The notes under the pieces: generated by a model
Seen by the model: only the letters and a program-made list of their open reading frames with translations
Told to the model about the DNA's origin: nothing
Databases searched by the model: none
Source: Heliocidaris erythrogramma
Lineage: Eukaryota > Echinodermata > Echinoidea > Camarodonta > Echinometridae
Length of the DNA: 64,000 nt
Assembly: GCA_025617745.1 (NCBI GenBank)
Contig: CM046870.1
Location: 6,325,618 to 6,389,617, forward strand
Direction: 5' to 3'
Part shown: positions 11,181-23,485 of the stretch, one piece after another
How the letters are laid out: each line of letters opens with the position of its first letter
How positions within the stretch are numbered: position 1 is the stretch's first letter
Position numbers and translations under genes: made by a program

Positions 11181-11468
11181 TGGCGTGTTTATATGCTCCC
11201 ATTCCCATTTTTTGGCCAGAATGAGCATTTTGTGACGCGTTCAGTTCAAAACACAGTTGTGTCCACATTCATTTTCGTATAACCGCCAATTTAAAATGGC
11301 AATGTAAAACTCACAAAAAGGTGTGGTACATGTTTGCGAATCCAGCTGCAGACCTCGAAGAAGCCTGGAGAAATTAAAGAAGCATAAACAGTACCCCGTG
11401 AAACTGCGTTTTAGATGAGCGTTTCAAAACGCTCATTCTGCCTTCGCAAAGAAAGCATAAACGCACCC
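11181..11468 (-). mobile_element. Foldback element, copy A (GTGCGTTTATGC ends)
   Basis: Its right portion contains GATGAGCGTTTCAAAACGCTC and AGCATAAACGCACCC. The left end (GGCGTGTTTATATGCTCCCA) is the imperfect complement. A second copy in the opposite orientation lies at 44280-44635, which confirms a dispersed element. Confidence 0.65.
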
Positions 11469-11735
11469 TTTCATACATCCGTGCTTACAGCAGCATTTGA
11501 GTGCATCACATCTGCTGTGCACATTTGTTTCCATATTTTCGCATATATTGTAATGCCTAATATTCTCATGCCTAATATTCTCATGCTTTCTGATTTTTAT
11601 CCCACCATCCTGCCGTAGAACAAACAGTGAGGTGAGGTGCATCGACAAGGAGAGATATCTCAATTCCATTTAGAGAAGTGCGGACACTCTTGAATTTACA
11701 ATACGTCCTCTTCTGGTCCAGACTATTTAAAGTCA

Positions 11736-11889
11736 GGGCCCGGTTTCATGAAACTTTTTATCAATAACAAGTTACAATGATTGTTATAAGCTACTGAAAT
11801 CCATGAATCTGATTGGCTGAGAGCGCATTTGTCATGAAAAATGAGGCAGCTAGTTGTTATTGATAACAAGTTTTATGAAACGGGGGCCC
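11736..11889 (+). mobile_element. GGGCC-ended palindromic element, copy 2
   Basis: It starts GGGCCCGGTTTCATGAAACT and ends TTTTATGAAACGGGGGCCC, with the same interior as copy 1 (AAGCTACTGAAATCCATGAA and a GATTGGCTGAGAGC block). Confidence 0.7.
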
Positions 11890-12665
11890 AGGACTCGACC
11901 CTCCTTTCGAAGCAATGCGGGAAGTCCGCACTGAGTGCCGATCAAAGTGATGCTGATACCATTCAAATTAGCTTGATTAATTATGGTCTATGGATCCCCA
12001 AAATTTCCAAATTTATACAGGGGGCAATTGCATACAGACTATTAAAATGTCAAAGAACTGAATATCTTCTGACAAATGATATTGCAGCACATCATAATGC
12101 AGTTCTACAAAATCGTTCCTAATTAGACATGATTGCTGATGCAAATTTTCTTAGGCGTTTTGAGCTTTGGGAACACAGTAGCACTTCCCAGACGAGTTTA
12201 ATTGAATTCACAAAGTGGCACAACCTCCCACAGATCTATCAAAATGCATTCCGAGAAAAACACGATTCAAATTTTTGCATATATATGCCTCCACCTTAAT
12301 TCACCCCTTTAAATACATGTTTCAGTTTCATCATAATTGTTCAGGAGAAAAATTTAACACATGTATGTAGTACATATAAGCACTAAAATGACTAAATCAT
12401 ATGTGTGTTATAGCATCTTCGAAAGCTATCAGTCCAATACAAAAGGGTACAAACTTAAGAAGATACAGTACATGTATTTAAACATCCATCTCTGTGGTAA
12501 TGCTTACGCGAATGGTAAAGCAATTTAATAGTGACATTTTTTCACAGATTAGCTTCCGCTCAGTGTTGAGATTGCATGCCAAAACAAGTATGGTACTCAC
12601 TCCATGGAGATAAGCCCTACATAGCAGGGGTGGGGTGTTCGTTTTTTATTTCATTAGCTATTTCA

Positions 12666-12689
12666 TTACCACCCCCCCCCCCCCCCCTG
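12666..12689. repeat. Poly-C tract
   Basis: A C homopolymer of about 19 bases preceded by ACCA. It is one of many similar G/C homopolymers in the window. Confidence 0.85.
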
Positions 12690-12740
12690 TGGACAATGTC
12701 TAAATACTGCTATTTCCTCCAGTACAACTTCCTTTTAGTT

Positions 12741-12936
12741 CAGTGGACCCTTGTTATTTAACAAACTCCTTGGGGCCATGGAAATTACCTTGTTCTATCA
12801 ATACCTTGTTATATGAGGGCTAAAACACAAAAGAATTTAAAGAAGTGGGATCAGTAAAATTACCTTGTTGTTATGAGAGTTTGAATTGTATGTACATGTA
12901 TGTTATAAAATTGTTCTGTATAACGAGGTTCCACTG
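12741..12936. mobile_element. Mariner-type MITE (CAGTGGAACC family)
   Basis: Left end CAGTGGACCCTTGTTATTTA and right end TATAACGAGGTTCCACTG are imperfect inverted repeats. TA follows the right end, while the left TA is degraded. About 196 bp, non-coding. Confidence 0.6.
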
Positions 12937-12939
12937 TAT

Positions 12940-14337
12940 AAATTTATCCCTAGGGGGTAATTTTCTCAGAATGTAATTCATCATTAGGCTAGGGATTATC
13001 CTAGAGAACCTGGAGGGTATAGGCCTATAAAGTAAACATGTACAGTTCATGTAGTTGTCAATAAGAGAGGAGGGTGTAGATACTTGTAGTTGGATTAGGA
13101 TTTGGGGGGGGGGGGGGTATCCTAAAAAATAAAGGTGTCGTTTTCAGGGGTAGTCCAGGTGGCCTACATGTATATGGTTGTCCTGGGATCACTTGTAACA
13201 GGTGACTGTATTAAAATTTGCCACAAAGTGTCAGTACTAAATTGTGGGCAATATGGGAAGCAGCATTTGAATATATTCTGTTCTCAGTGATTGATTGTGT
13301 GTTGCTCCAGTTGTAGAAGCCTTTGTAGATGTATGTATCATGTATTCCTAATCTCCATGTGCAGAAGGGGTGCAATGTTTACCATTCATTTGGATTAATG
13401 TAACCACTTCCTGAACCAATATTTTGCAGGTAAGATTTCCTAGAAGTTTTCCTGATTAAACTTGTTAACTACAGTAGGTAGGATCAACATTTTTCCTGGT
13501 GTGCCAAGATAAAGTCTTCCAGACAATGAATATGTTAACTGTTACATATGTACATTGCATGCTCTGTATGCTGACACGTTTGTCAAGCCATCTATAGAAT
13601 ATAATTTCAAAAATATGTCATGTTTGAATAACATTGCAAAGTGAATCAGCAATCATCACGCCTGATATTGAATATCTGGATGACAATTTTAAGATGAAAT
13701 TTCAACAATTACACGTTTAAACAAATTGCTTACAAATGTTAATTTGTATATGTATTTAGGGCCTACATACTTGTTATGAAAAATAGGTCTACAATGTACA
13801 ATGAATGCTCTGCTACTGTACAGTAATAGGCTACACACTATACACTTTATGGGACATTCATTACATTTGTTGTACAATAGACTTGTTAGTCCATATAGAT
13901 TTGCATGGCTAGAGTTCAATTTGCTTTGTCCATGGAAAAGGTAGTTCTAAGCCAAATTGTCATTTTTATGAATTAATCATGATAGGAGTGAATATATTGA
14001 AAGCCTGCCCTGGGTTTGACCGTGAAGGTTTAGACTAGAAATAGCAGGTGCGTCCTCTACTAGTCTGAAATTGAGACCCTTGGATGTGTTACATCCATGG
14101 TGGTGCTGTATTGTAGTATTCACAGAATAATTTCAGTTTTTTTTTTTTTTCAGCAGAACAATCAATCTTTTTTTTTTTTTTTTTTTTTTTTTTTATTTAT
14201 GTTTTTATTGAAACAATGGATAACATATGTACCAAAAAATAAATATGAGCATAATAAAAAAAAAGGAAAAAAAGAATAATTTCAGCTTGATATCATCTCA
14301 GGATAGATGGAATGTTGTCGGCACTTTACATACAGAA
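12940..14337. other. Non-coding stretch, homopolymers only
   Basis: A poly-G run near 13105-13117 and two T runs near 14139-14150 and 14168-14194 are visible. No exon, RNA gene or element boundary could be supported. Confidence 0.5.
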
Positions 14338-14652
14338 GGCGTGATGGTTCAGTGGTAGAGCAGTGGGAAGGACCCGGGTTCGCAACCAAGTGGATGCGCT
14401 AATAGTGCCCCTTGGCTGCTATTCATTCAAGCATTTTGCTTAAGATAGCTGGCCCCTGCATTTTTGTTCTTTCTACTTGTTCATTTCGATTTATAATCAT
14501 GTCTTTTTTCTATTGTCATTCTTATTTAATTGTCACATTTTTTTTTTGAACAATTATGTTGTATATTTATTATTATAATTGTTTGTAAATTTGTTATTAT
14601 TTTGATTTGACAATAAATGCAGAAATTCCTGCCCTAAAAAAAAAAAAAAAAA
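14338..14652 (+). repeat. tRNA-derived SINE, near full length
   Basis: The 5' part resembles a tRNA: A box TGGTTCAGTGGTAGAGC (14345-14361) and B box GGGTTCGCAACC (14376-14387), with a weak anticodon region. A non-tRNA body of about 240 bases follows, ending GACAATAAATGCAG and a poly-A tail (about 14635-14652). This tripartite layout is the hallmark of a SINE transcribed by RNA polymerase III. Confidence 0.75.
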
Positions 14653-14865
14653 GTATTAATCCTCATTACCAAGTCCCTCAGATAGGACTTAAAGTCGTCG
14701 GTCCTCTGGTTGCTTACTTACAAGCATACACATGCTTTCTTAATTAGCACTCGGGTAAAAAAAATAAACATCAAACCATCAAATACCCTTCTGGTACTCA
14801 TGAGAACTTGCTTAATACACAGAGAGCTAAGAGACAACATGTAGGAATTTCATGGCCCTTTCTTC

Positions 14866-14901
14866 TTCTTTTTTTTTTTTTTTTTTTTTTTTTGGGGGGG
14901 G
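14866..14901. repeat. Poly-T/poly-G composite tract
   Basis: A long T run passes directly into eight or more G bases. Similar T-then-G junctions recur near 21.11, 21.18, 22.86 and 29.61 kb. Confidence 0.85.
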
Positions 14902-15472
14902 GCAGTGAAATTAGCTCAAATTGAAAGAGAAAATTTGCTCTGACACTGCTTATCGCCACCCCCCCCTGCCCCTTACATGTATTCTATATGACATTTCTTC
15001 AATCCAATTTTGTTTTCTGTTGTGGAAAGCTTTAATCAAGATGTACCTGCTGGATTTTGAGTGATAATTTTTGTCTATTTGTTATCAGTGAAGGCCTTTC
15101 TAGTACTGCATATTGGCTGACATTAGATCAAGACCTTCAAATTTATAGAAATTACCTACTAGTACTTGTTGCATGATCGACCAATCAGATTCATAATGAA
15201 CAACCGAGACTGTATCCTTGCGAAACGATGAAAGCCATTATTGGGAATCCATGCGCTATGACTAATTAATAGATCACATTCAATACTGTGTAAACATAAT
15301 GACCTTTTAGGTGACCTTTCCATCATGTTTTGTGGAAGGTAAACAATGATTAATTTTGTTCCCACATGTTCTCTTGCTCAACCCATAGTTACCATGTATA
15401 CATGCAGTTGTGGTTACAGGTCTTGTTCATCATAGTACTCATACAACGTACATTGGGCTAGCCTTTCATAAA

Positions 15473-15840
15473 GGCGGCATGCTAGATATTTTCTTTGCTG
15501 CTTTACTCTTTCTGTCGATCCTCGAAATGCGTGGAAGTCCTCTGATTGCGAGAAGTCGCCACACGCATGCAGCTTTGCTGCGCACCGCCTTTTCGCACCT
15601 GTCAACGTAAAATAAATATTCATATATTCAAGATGACCGAGAGGTAATGAATCATTGAACAACCTTACCAAACACGGCAGTACAACTAGTTTTGTTTAAA
15701 CCACACTTGGCGGGTGAGTAAAGGCAGCCTGCACGCGTGTGTCACCTTCTCGAAATCAGAGGACTGTTCTGCGCATTTTGAGGATCGACAGAGCTACAGT
15801 ACGTACATAGAGCAGCAAAGAAAATACCTTGCATGCCGCC
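15473..15840. mobile_element. Foldback element with GGCGGCATGC termini
   Basis: GGCGGCATGC at the left is mirrored by GCATGCCGCC at 15831-15840. Long inner blocks pair too, including TATTTTCTTTGCTGCT, CTGTCGATCCTC and GTCCTCTGATT with their complements. Each arm is about 125-150 bp. Its right arm overlaps the end of a candidate minus-strand exon. Confidence 0.7.
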
Positions 15841-15965
15841 ATGATTAAAGTGACAGTAAACTGGAGCTCCTCAATATCGCCATCTTTCAACAGGATTTGA
15901 TATGTGTCTGTGCCTCTCATTTTCCCATCATGCCTCATTCTAGTTTGTAGAAGCTTAGAATGTAC
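15828..15965 (-). CDS. Candidate orphan exon, 46 codons, unknown product
   Basis: Read on the minus strand, a splice-acceptor-like TTTGCAG precedes an uninterrupted 138-base frame of exactly 46 codons, followed by a donor-like AAG|GTATTT. The peptide contains RGTDTYQILLKDGDIEELQF and ends TLIMAACK. Its composition looks protein-like (alternating hydrophobic and acidic residues) and is not low complexity. The 3' part lies inside the right arm of a foldback element, whose left arm carries a degraded copy, so it may be a captured gene fragment or a piece of an unrecognised transposon protein. I do not recognise the family and no neighbouring exon was found. It could also be chance. Confidence 0.25.
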
Positions 15966-16629
15966 CTGCAAACAATTTTCCACAATGCCAAGTCAAAAAT
16001 AATAGTTTGAAATATAAAATTAGCCTATTATCCAAACAATCCAAAAATAAAATGCAATTGATTTTCAAATTATAATCTTCATTTAGCAATCACTGTAAGA
16101 TGGTGCAGTACAAATTCTGCCAGTTTAATGGCACTTTAAAGGCTAACATTAGGCCTGCATGCATGTGTACCTTCGTGTGAAAATGTAAATTCTGAATTCT
16201 GATTTAGGGGAACTTTCATTTGACTGGTGAACATTTTATTATGAAAGAATCATAATGATTCACCATTTTTTTTAATGCAACAAAGATCAACTTTATCACT
16301 CTTTTTTTTTGCTCGTGTATTTGCTTGTTTTTCTCTTGATACTTTAGAAAGTTAGCAATGTTCTCGGCTGTAATTTCATATTCAGAATCAAGAATATGAT
16401 GTTCACTGCATTTATAATACCGGTATACATGTAGGCCTGTAGGCAGTCAAAACAACTTGCATATATAGTGTAGGTACTCCCAATTTTTTTGCAATTGCTG
16501 TCAAAAATTTATCCAGATTGTAATTTAATAAACAGCTGTTTGTAAGTTTGATATACAGTCCAAATGACAAACTGTAACACTTGCGATGACTATACCTGCA
16601 CTTGGCCTTTAAACTGGTTGATTTAAATT

Positions 16630-16770
16630 CCCCCTGTGGACACCGTTCACGGATTGACAGGAGTGCGACACTTGCTGCCCTGCCTTGCCTTCTGCCTGAC
16701 ATACCGCCTGGCATGCTGCCTGGCTGCTGGGCAAGGTGCCTGCTTGGCTGACCGCTCCTGCATAATTCAG
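16630..16770. other. GC-rich CTGCCT-type imperfect repeat
   Basis: A locally GC-rich stretch of degenerate CTGCC/CTGGC/TTGCC units. Both strands have open frames because stops are rare in this composition. No splice context or known domain supports coding. Confidence 0.4.
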
Positions 16771-16952
16771 GTGTACATATCATGGGCAACTAGTCATGTG
16801 ATGTGCCCGCATCCATCGCTCAGTGACAGGTCGTGATGATAATGTCTCTATCTCCTTCAATGCCTCTCAGTTGGCAACACTTTATTCCCATTCTCTATGT
16901 GCTACCATTTAAACCCCATTTCAGCAACAAAACAATAATACACTGGAGATCA

Positions 16953-17654
16953 GGGGTGGAATTCTGAGCATCATTTTATCTCTAAATTTTTTTAAAAATC
17001 TTTTTGTGTTCTGAGACCACTTTTATCTCGGATTTTATCTCAATCTCCTACCTCTTGCTGCCTATATATGTTGTACGCATGATACGCACAGCTTTAAATG
17101 CTTATGCCAATCATGTTTGTGGGAAAGATAAAATAAAACTTAAAATAGGCTCGGGGCTATTTTATCTCTAGGATGCACAGTGAGTGCGATATTTTTGGGA
17201 CAAGTATGATGCTAGTCGTGCATTCAAAATAAACAAAAAGATACTGACTATATTTCTCAAGCAATATTCTCATATAATTATCGAATTCTATTAACAAGAT
17301 TTTTGTCAACTAATATCACACTTGCAATTAATGCTTGTGATGATCTTCTAAAACCTCAGAAAGTACATGTACCTGTAGTCATTTTCATGAAATTCTGGCA
17401 AAATGCATACAGGTGTATTAAAAAATTGTAAATAGCGCATTCGCATTCTCTTGCCCCATGCATGCAGAGACTGGCAGAGAGCAATTGCCGAGCATGATGA
17501 AAGTGATATCTAACAACATTTTTTATTCATTATTAAAGGCATCATAAATAGGCATGTCTTAGATGAGATAAAAACTCGCTAAAATGGTTCACAGAATATC
17601 GATTTAAAAATATTTCAAGGGTATTTCATTTATGAATCTCAGAATACCACCCCC
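16953..17654. mobile_element. Foldback-type element with GGGGTGG-ATTCTGA ends
   Basis: GGGGTGGAATTCTGAG at the left is matched by CTCAGAATACCACCCC ending at 17654. Internal blocks (ATTTTATCTC, GATAAAA) are partly complementary. About 700 bp, non-coding. The right end abuts the next element directly. The termini are shared with the smaller foldback at 7928-8165. Confidence 0.55.
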
Positions 17655-17792
17655 GGGCCCTGTTTCATAAAACTTGTCATCAATGACAAGTTGCAATAAC
17701 TGTTATAAGCTACTGAAATCCTTTCATCTGTTTGGCTGAGAGCAAATTTGTCAGTAAAAATCCCCGACAAGACACTTGATGAAACACCCCCC
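17655..17792 (+). mobile_element. GGGCC-ended palindromic element, copy 3
   Basis: GGGCCCTGTTTCATAAAACT starts the unit, and ACTTGATGAAACACCCCCC is the degraded opposite end. The interior matches copies 1 and 2 (TGTTATAAGCTACTGAAATC, GGCTGAGAGCAAATTTGTCA). Confidence 0.65.
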
Positions 17793-18354
17793 TGAGTGAT
17801 TTAGCTCTGGAAAGCTCTGGTAAAAAAATTATAAAAGACATAAAAATCATTGAGAAAATGGCACTTTTACAACACCAAATAGTAAAAATTTATGCAAAAA
17901 TAACTCCTGTAACATTCTCACTCTCAAATAATATTGCCTTTATCAATACCCCAGTCACACCTACGGGACCGATATCAGACCGACAACAGACCAAACAAAA
18001 AACTACATTACCCTGAATCACCAAAAGTTGGTCAGTGTGGAATCGGTGCAGAGTCAGTTTGGCAGTGGAACTGAGGTTAAAGAACTATCCAAAAAATCTC
18101 TCCATATTGATGGTTCATAATCGCTTCATTATACTCAGTGTAGTACATATACATCATTTTTACATATTTTGCATGTGAAGAAAATTGGTAGTTTCGGGAC
18201 CCCACCCCCCCCCCCAATCAATTTACGCAACTGTCAATTTGACGAGTCTTATTAAAATACAGAATGCAGATATAAGTAACTTCTTGTTTACACCAGTCAT
18301 CCTAATTGCTCCCAGTATTGCTAATGAGTGATTCTAATCCCTCTCATTCACTAG

Positions 18355-18478
18355 ATTTATGGATTCCCTGATGAGCATCTCTCTCTGACGAGCGGACCTC
18401 CCTCCTGACCTCCTGTCTGACGTGACTGAAGACAACTGCTACTTGAGAGTTCAACCGCAACCCCTGTACCCTGTAGAG
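18355..18478 (+). other. Candidate non-coding 5' exon
   Basis: A 124-base stretch of higher GC is bounded by an acceptor-like CATTCACTAG and a strong donor (GAG|GTAAGG). All three frames contain stops, so it would be untranslated. It includes a 9-codon upstream ORF (ATG at 18359, stop at 18386-18388). Position and strand would suit an upstream UTR exon of the TMEM198 gene 32 kb downstream, but nothing in the window proves they are joined. Confidence 0.3.
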
Positions 18479-19511
18479 GTAAGGAATTTTCCAAAGGTCT
18501 ACATATGAGTGAATGAATGTGTGGAGAGTGATCAGGATCAAATATCTGAATAACATACATGTATAGAAATTTATACTTTGATTATTTCAGAACACATTGT
18601 TAACCCATGGCAGTTTAGAATTCTCAAAAGGTGTACATGTAAATGAACCAGCTTTGCCCCCTCAAATTGGCACCAATTATATCTTCCGTTCTAACATTAT
18701 AGACAAATCAAAATGTATATAAGTGAACCTACATTTTATATGAATGACAGTTACAAAATGCAAAAGTTGGCAATATGTATGTACATTTTGTACATGTGAT
18801 TATAAATTCCACTTTGCATTGCCAGTTAAGATGGTTTTTTGGTTATTTTCAAATCAACCGTTCTTAATCATGAGTGGCACTACATGCTGCAACGGAAATT
18901 AACTCGAAATTTTCTGTGATTATTTTTGGCTCTTTCTGCTCTTGTATTAACTGTAATTCATTGTATTCTGGGTCAAAAGATGATACAAAAACATAACTAA
19001 AAGGGGACACTGAACTGCTATTGGCTACCATCTCTGTTGATCGCAAATGTACAGGAGGTCAATCAGGAGCCAACACACTTTTCAGTCTTCTAGCAGCGTT
19101 CTTGGAATTCAATGTTGCATTCCCAGGATTCCATGGAATTGAAGATGGAATGTTTCTACGACTCCCTCCGCCAAATTGGAGTGTATTTTCAGCTGGTAGT
19201 GGAATTGAATGGAATGGTTCACCTGCGTTGACACGAGTGATAGCAGAAGTGTAGTAGTGTAACGAGCGTGTGTTAAATTGATAGTTATCTACATGTATGT
19301 ATAGAACAAGCAATGTTTATGCACCATTAGATTTACATGGAGTTTGAAAGCCCTTTCATATAAACCCTCATGTGCCACTTGCACATAATCAGAACACAAT
19401 AGGAGCATTTGTAAACATACCCAGCATAAATAAAAAAAATAATGCATATTATTTTATTTCTGCTATTACATGTAAGCACATAAAATAGCAGCATCATTCA
19501 CAAAGCAGTAG

Positions 19512-20000
19512 TTTAGGAAGACATTTAATGCGGACTTTATTACATGGATGCAAAATGATATTCTGAAAGTCTTTCGTCAGTCTATGGAGTACATTTTTTT
19601 TTTCCATTTTAAGTTTCGAAGCAAGTCAGTATAATAGCTGTGGCCCAGTTGGAGAGGTGATTTTCTTTTTCTTTAGGAAGACATTTAATGCGGACTTACA
19701 TGGATGCAAAATGATATTCTGAATTTGTAAACAAATTTTTAGGCATTTTACTCCCAGTGTTAAAGATCGTATGCTCGATCTGTAATGAAAAACACAAGTC
19801 AGAAAAAATTGGAACCAGCGGGATTCGAACCTGTCATCTACTGCTTGCCGGGCAGCGACTTAACCACCAGGCTATTCTGAATGTCTTTCGTCAGTCTATG
19901 GGGTACATTTTTTTTTTCATTTTAAGTTTTGAAGCAAGTCAGTGTAATATCTGTGGCCCAGTTGGAGAGGTAATTTTCTTTTTCTTTTCTTTTTCTTTTT
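19512..20000. repeat. ~160-bp direct tandem duplication, second copy interrupted
   Basis: The unit beginning TTTAGGAAGACATTTAATG starts at 19512 and again at about 19673. Both copies share TCTTTCGTCAGTCTATGG, a T run and GTGGCCCAGTTGGAGAGGT. The second copy is split by a 150-bp insertion at 19723-19872. Confidence 0.8.
19723..19872 (-). repeat. tRNA-derived SINE insertion with target duplication
   Basis: The insertion sits in the second unit of a tandem duplication, so the empty site is visible next door. TATTCTGA flanks it on both sides (19715-19722 and 19873-19880). On the minus strand it begins GCCTGGTGGTTAAGTCGCTG (D-arm/A-box-like) and carries a perfect B box GGTTCGAATCC near 19820-19830. 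The tRNA acceptor half-stem appears truncated at the 5' end. Confidence 0.75.
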
Positions 20001-20065
20001 TTTCTTCTTTTTTTCTTTTCTGTACTGGCCTGCTTCTGGTCTTTGCTGTATAGATTGTAGGATCT

Positions 20066-20212
20066 GGGTCCCATTTCATAAAACTTGTTATCCGTGTCCT
20101 GTCACATTTCTATGGCAAATTCGCTCTCAGCCAATCAGATTCAAGGATTTCAGTAGCTTATAACAGTTGATGCGACTTGTTATTGACAACAACTTTTATG
20201 AAACAGGACCCT
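20066..20212 (-). mobile_element. GGGCC-ended palindromic element, copy 4
   Basis: GGGTCCCATTTCATAAAACT opens the unit and TTTTATGAAACAGGACCC closes it. The asymmetric interior (CAGCCAATCAGATTCAAGG, AGTAGCTTATAACA) is in the opposite orientation to copies 1-3. Confidence 0.7.
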
Positions 20213-22509
20213 GGCCTAAATTAGACTTGAAACTGTAGGCTGTGCGGCTCTGCAATTGTTATGTAGACATCCACAGGAAGTGGAAGTGTAAGTTCTTATT
20301 GCTTGGTATTATCGCGTCCTGCCTGTCTGGACAGACTAGATTCATTGTTCTCACAACAGCTATAATTTGCAGATTAAGAGTACTTTATACAAAAATATAC
20401 AAAATCATACAAAATCAGTGAAAAAAATTCCTAGGAGCAGAGTGAGAGCAATTTAGCCCTGGAATGTGGTACACTCTGAAAAAGCTTCTGTAAAAACACA
20501 ATAACATTTACTTTAATGCCTCTGGGAGTAGAGTGTAAATGCCTATTCCCAGAAGAAGTACCGGTACACAGGAAAATTGGAGCGCTGTAATCATATCAGA
20601 AAGTGATTAATGCAGGGGTATATGAGAATATTTTCCAGTTGGGTCTGCCCTGTCATGTTGCACATATACATTCGTTGCGGATCATGTGCAGTGGACTCCT
20701 TATCTACATGTATGATTGATGTGCATGAATGTTCTGAATTTTCATATAAATGATGAATGGATTTGCTGTATTCTATGACTTTGTAGAATATTTCTACAAT
20801 CTGTAAATAAGTGGGAACTGGGCTATTGAATTGATGACATAAACATAATGTAGCATGCTTGCTGTTCCTTTTCAATTAGTAGAAGGGTGAATCCGTGGGC
20901 TGTGACATGTCTGTGAACCCCATCATACCAGACTTGATTCTATTAGCTATGTCAGTATCTTCTTCTTCTTCTTCTTCTTCTTATACATGTACTTGTAGGA
21001 AGTAGACCGAGAAGGGTTTATGTCATTATAACTTGTACATGTGTACCGCACACTTTAAAGTGAAAAACTTTTTGTCTGTTTTGTTTGTTTTATTTTGGGC
21101 TTTTTTTTTGGGGGGGGGGGGGGAGATGCTTGTTTCTGCATGTAGGTGTATTGCCTATTGGCACAATTTTTTTTGGGGGGGGGGGGGGGTGGGCGTTGTA
21201 CATCTACTGCCTGTATATGAACTTTCATGTTTGTAAAATACGATTTACAAATAAATAAACCACATCGCTGCCTGAATATGAGACAATAGTTACTTTGATA
21301 TGAACTGATGATTTCCTGAATGTTGATCATTTCTAAATTCTTGAGGGAGTGGGCTGCTGCATTACCCCCCCCCCCCCCCCCCCCACACACACACACCCCT
21401 TACCTGCTTCATAGTCATACTTTTATGACTGTAGGTCTAATTGGTGTAGCAAGCTGACCTGAATTTTTGTGTGTTCTATTGGTCATTTGATAGTGATCTT
21501 GTTAATATTCTCAGTACAAGTACATGTATGTATGGAGGGCTACTAACAAGCAATACAAACCCATCAAAAAATATATAGCCTTTAAGGGATTTATAATCAA
21601 TGGAATCTTTCACAGATCAGCAGTAAATATGCTCTAGTGCCAACAGACAGAGTAAACACTGACAAGTTTATTCCTTGCTCATGGCATGCCATACATTTCA
21701 TGTTTGCCCATGAATGAGGTCAAATCAAGGTTTATTTACTTTGTAAATATGCTTTTTTTTTAATATTTATATTTTCAATAAGGAGGAGGGCAATTAATTG
21801 AGCCATGTCCAGGGAGGCATTTTGTTTTATTTGTTTATTAATTCTTCCATGTTTGCTTGTGAGGCCTCTGCCTTCCTGGAACAAAGGGGGGGGGGAGCTT
21901 AGTATAATAGACTGTCACACTTCCAGAAAAAATGATATAAAGATTATGACTACAGGCTCGGTATATGTACATCTAGCCTACCTCTACATGTATATGGAGG
22001 CCTTCATAATTATGTACATGTATGTATACTGTCTGGAGACTCTGATGGCTGCTGTACCAGTAATTAATTAATGAAAAACCTTCAGAAAATTAATGCCACT
22101 GCTTCCATGCTATGTGATCCTTGACATTTTTTCCTGTAGGCCTGCATGGACATTGCACATGCCATATTAATTATCAAGCAGTGAATGAAATATGTTGTAA
22201 CTGATGGTACTTTTATTATGAGTTTCCCAATCTGATTTAGTCATGCACTTCTGTATTATGTGAAATAGCATTCACCAACCACAAAGTCCTCAGAAGTGTT
22301 GTTTTGTCTGCCCTTTGGCCCCCTTGTATTGCCTTAGAGATTTGATCTCTCTGGAGATGAAGAAGAAGGAGTTTGAAATCAAGACCGGATTCAAGATCAG
22401 ACCGAAACTGTGGTTTCTTTATGAATGATCTTCCAGGAATCCCAAGCTATGATAGCCTCATTTGCTGTAATCTATATGTAAAGTATATGTACATTACATG
22501 TAGATGTAC
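20213..22509. other. Non-coding stretch with simple repeats
   Basis: Contains a (TCT)n run near 20956-20981, T/G composite tracts near 21101-21123 and 21169-21190, a poly-C plus ACAC run near 21365-21397, and TACATGTA clusters. No exon or element boundary was supported. Confidence 0.5.
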
Positions 22510-22613
22510 AATTCCAGTGTAATGGACACGACACTAGGACTTTGGGGTTTTGATTAAATCTGTTGTGAATACCAAAAAAATGGTCTGACTGTCATGTCCG
22601 TTACGCTGGAATT
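22510..22613. mobile_element. Short MITE (AATTCCAGYGTAAYGGACA ends)
   Basis: AATTCCAGTGTAATGGACA at the left and TGTCCGTTACGCTGGAATT at the right are near-perfect inverted repeats around a spacer of about 60 bases. 104 bp in all. Confidence 0.65.
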
Positions 22614-23485
22614 GCCCATATTAGGGCTCGATCCACACTAGCATACAGGGGTTCTGCATCGACATTTTTAGTTTTGTATATTTATTGGGTCTCCTTCAAT
22701 TTTCTTTTTTTTTTATTAATTCATTTATTGTTTATGTATTTTTATTTGTTATGTTTTTTATTTAACTGTTATTTTTTTAATTTATTTACAGTATTTATAT
22801 CTATTTTCATATATTGTTTTCTTACTTCTTTTAGATTGATTGATTTTTATTTTATTTTTTTGTGGGGGGGGGGGGTCTAGAATTAGAATTTAGGAGCCCA
22901 TGTATTGTATACCAGGCGCTTGTTAGTGTTGAGTCCTGTGTACATGTACGTACATGTAGGCCTTGTTGAGAATCACTTAGAGTTCAGTGACATCACAGGG
23001 GTAAGGAATTACCGGTACTCAAATTTCTGTTCTATATTTTATCATATTCTTCATCAAAATCAAAAAAGAAACTTCATGTACATGTAACGAACGGTAGATG
23101 TAGTCCAGTTGAAAATGCTTTGAACTTTTAAGTTGCCAAGTAAAGTGTTCGATTTAGCAATCATACATATATATGTTGCATAAAACAACATATCATTTAA
23201 AAATGAACAAATCTTTGTTCAATTTCCTACTGAATTTCAGCAAACTATTCCTTGATTTTTTTTGTCGAATTTGCACGTCTCCTAAGGAACGGAATAGTTT
23301 ATGGCATGTACACAAGCTCTTCAACCTCTTTCACTCACTAAAATATTTTAAAAATCAATCACTGAAGCACATATACACAATATATTTGGAGTATAAATGT
23401 ATTTTTTAATAAGAACAATTACAAATAAATATATGTACATATCAAATCAATTGTGAGGATTAATCTTCATCTATCAAGACATCAA

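Noticed and set aside
19805..19872. Intact tRNA gene on the minus strand
   Set aside because: A perfect B box is present but the 5' acceptor half is missing and the segment is an insertion with a target duplication, so it is a SINE.
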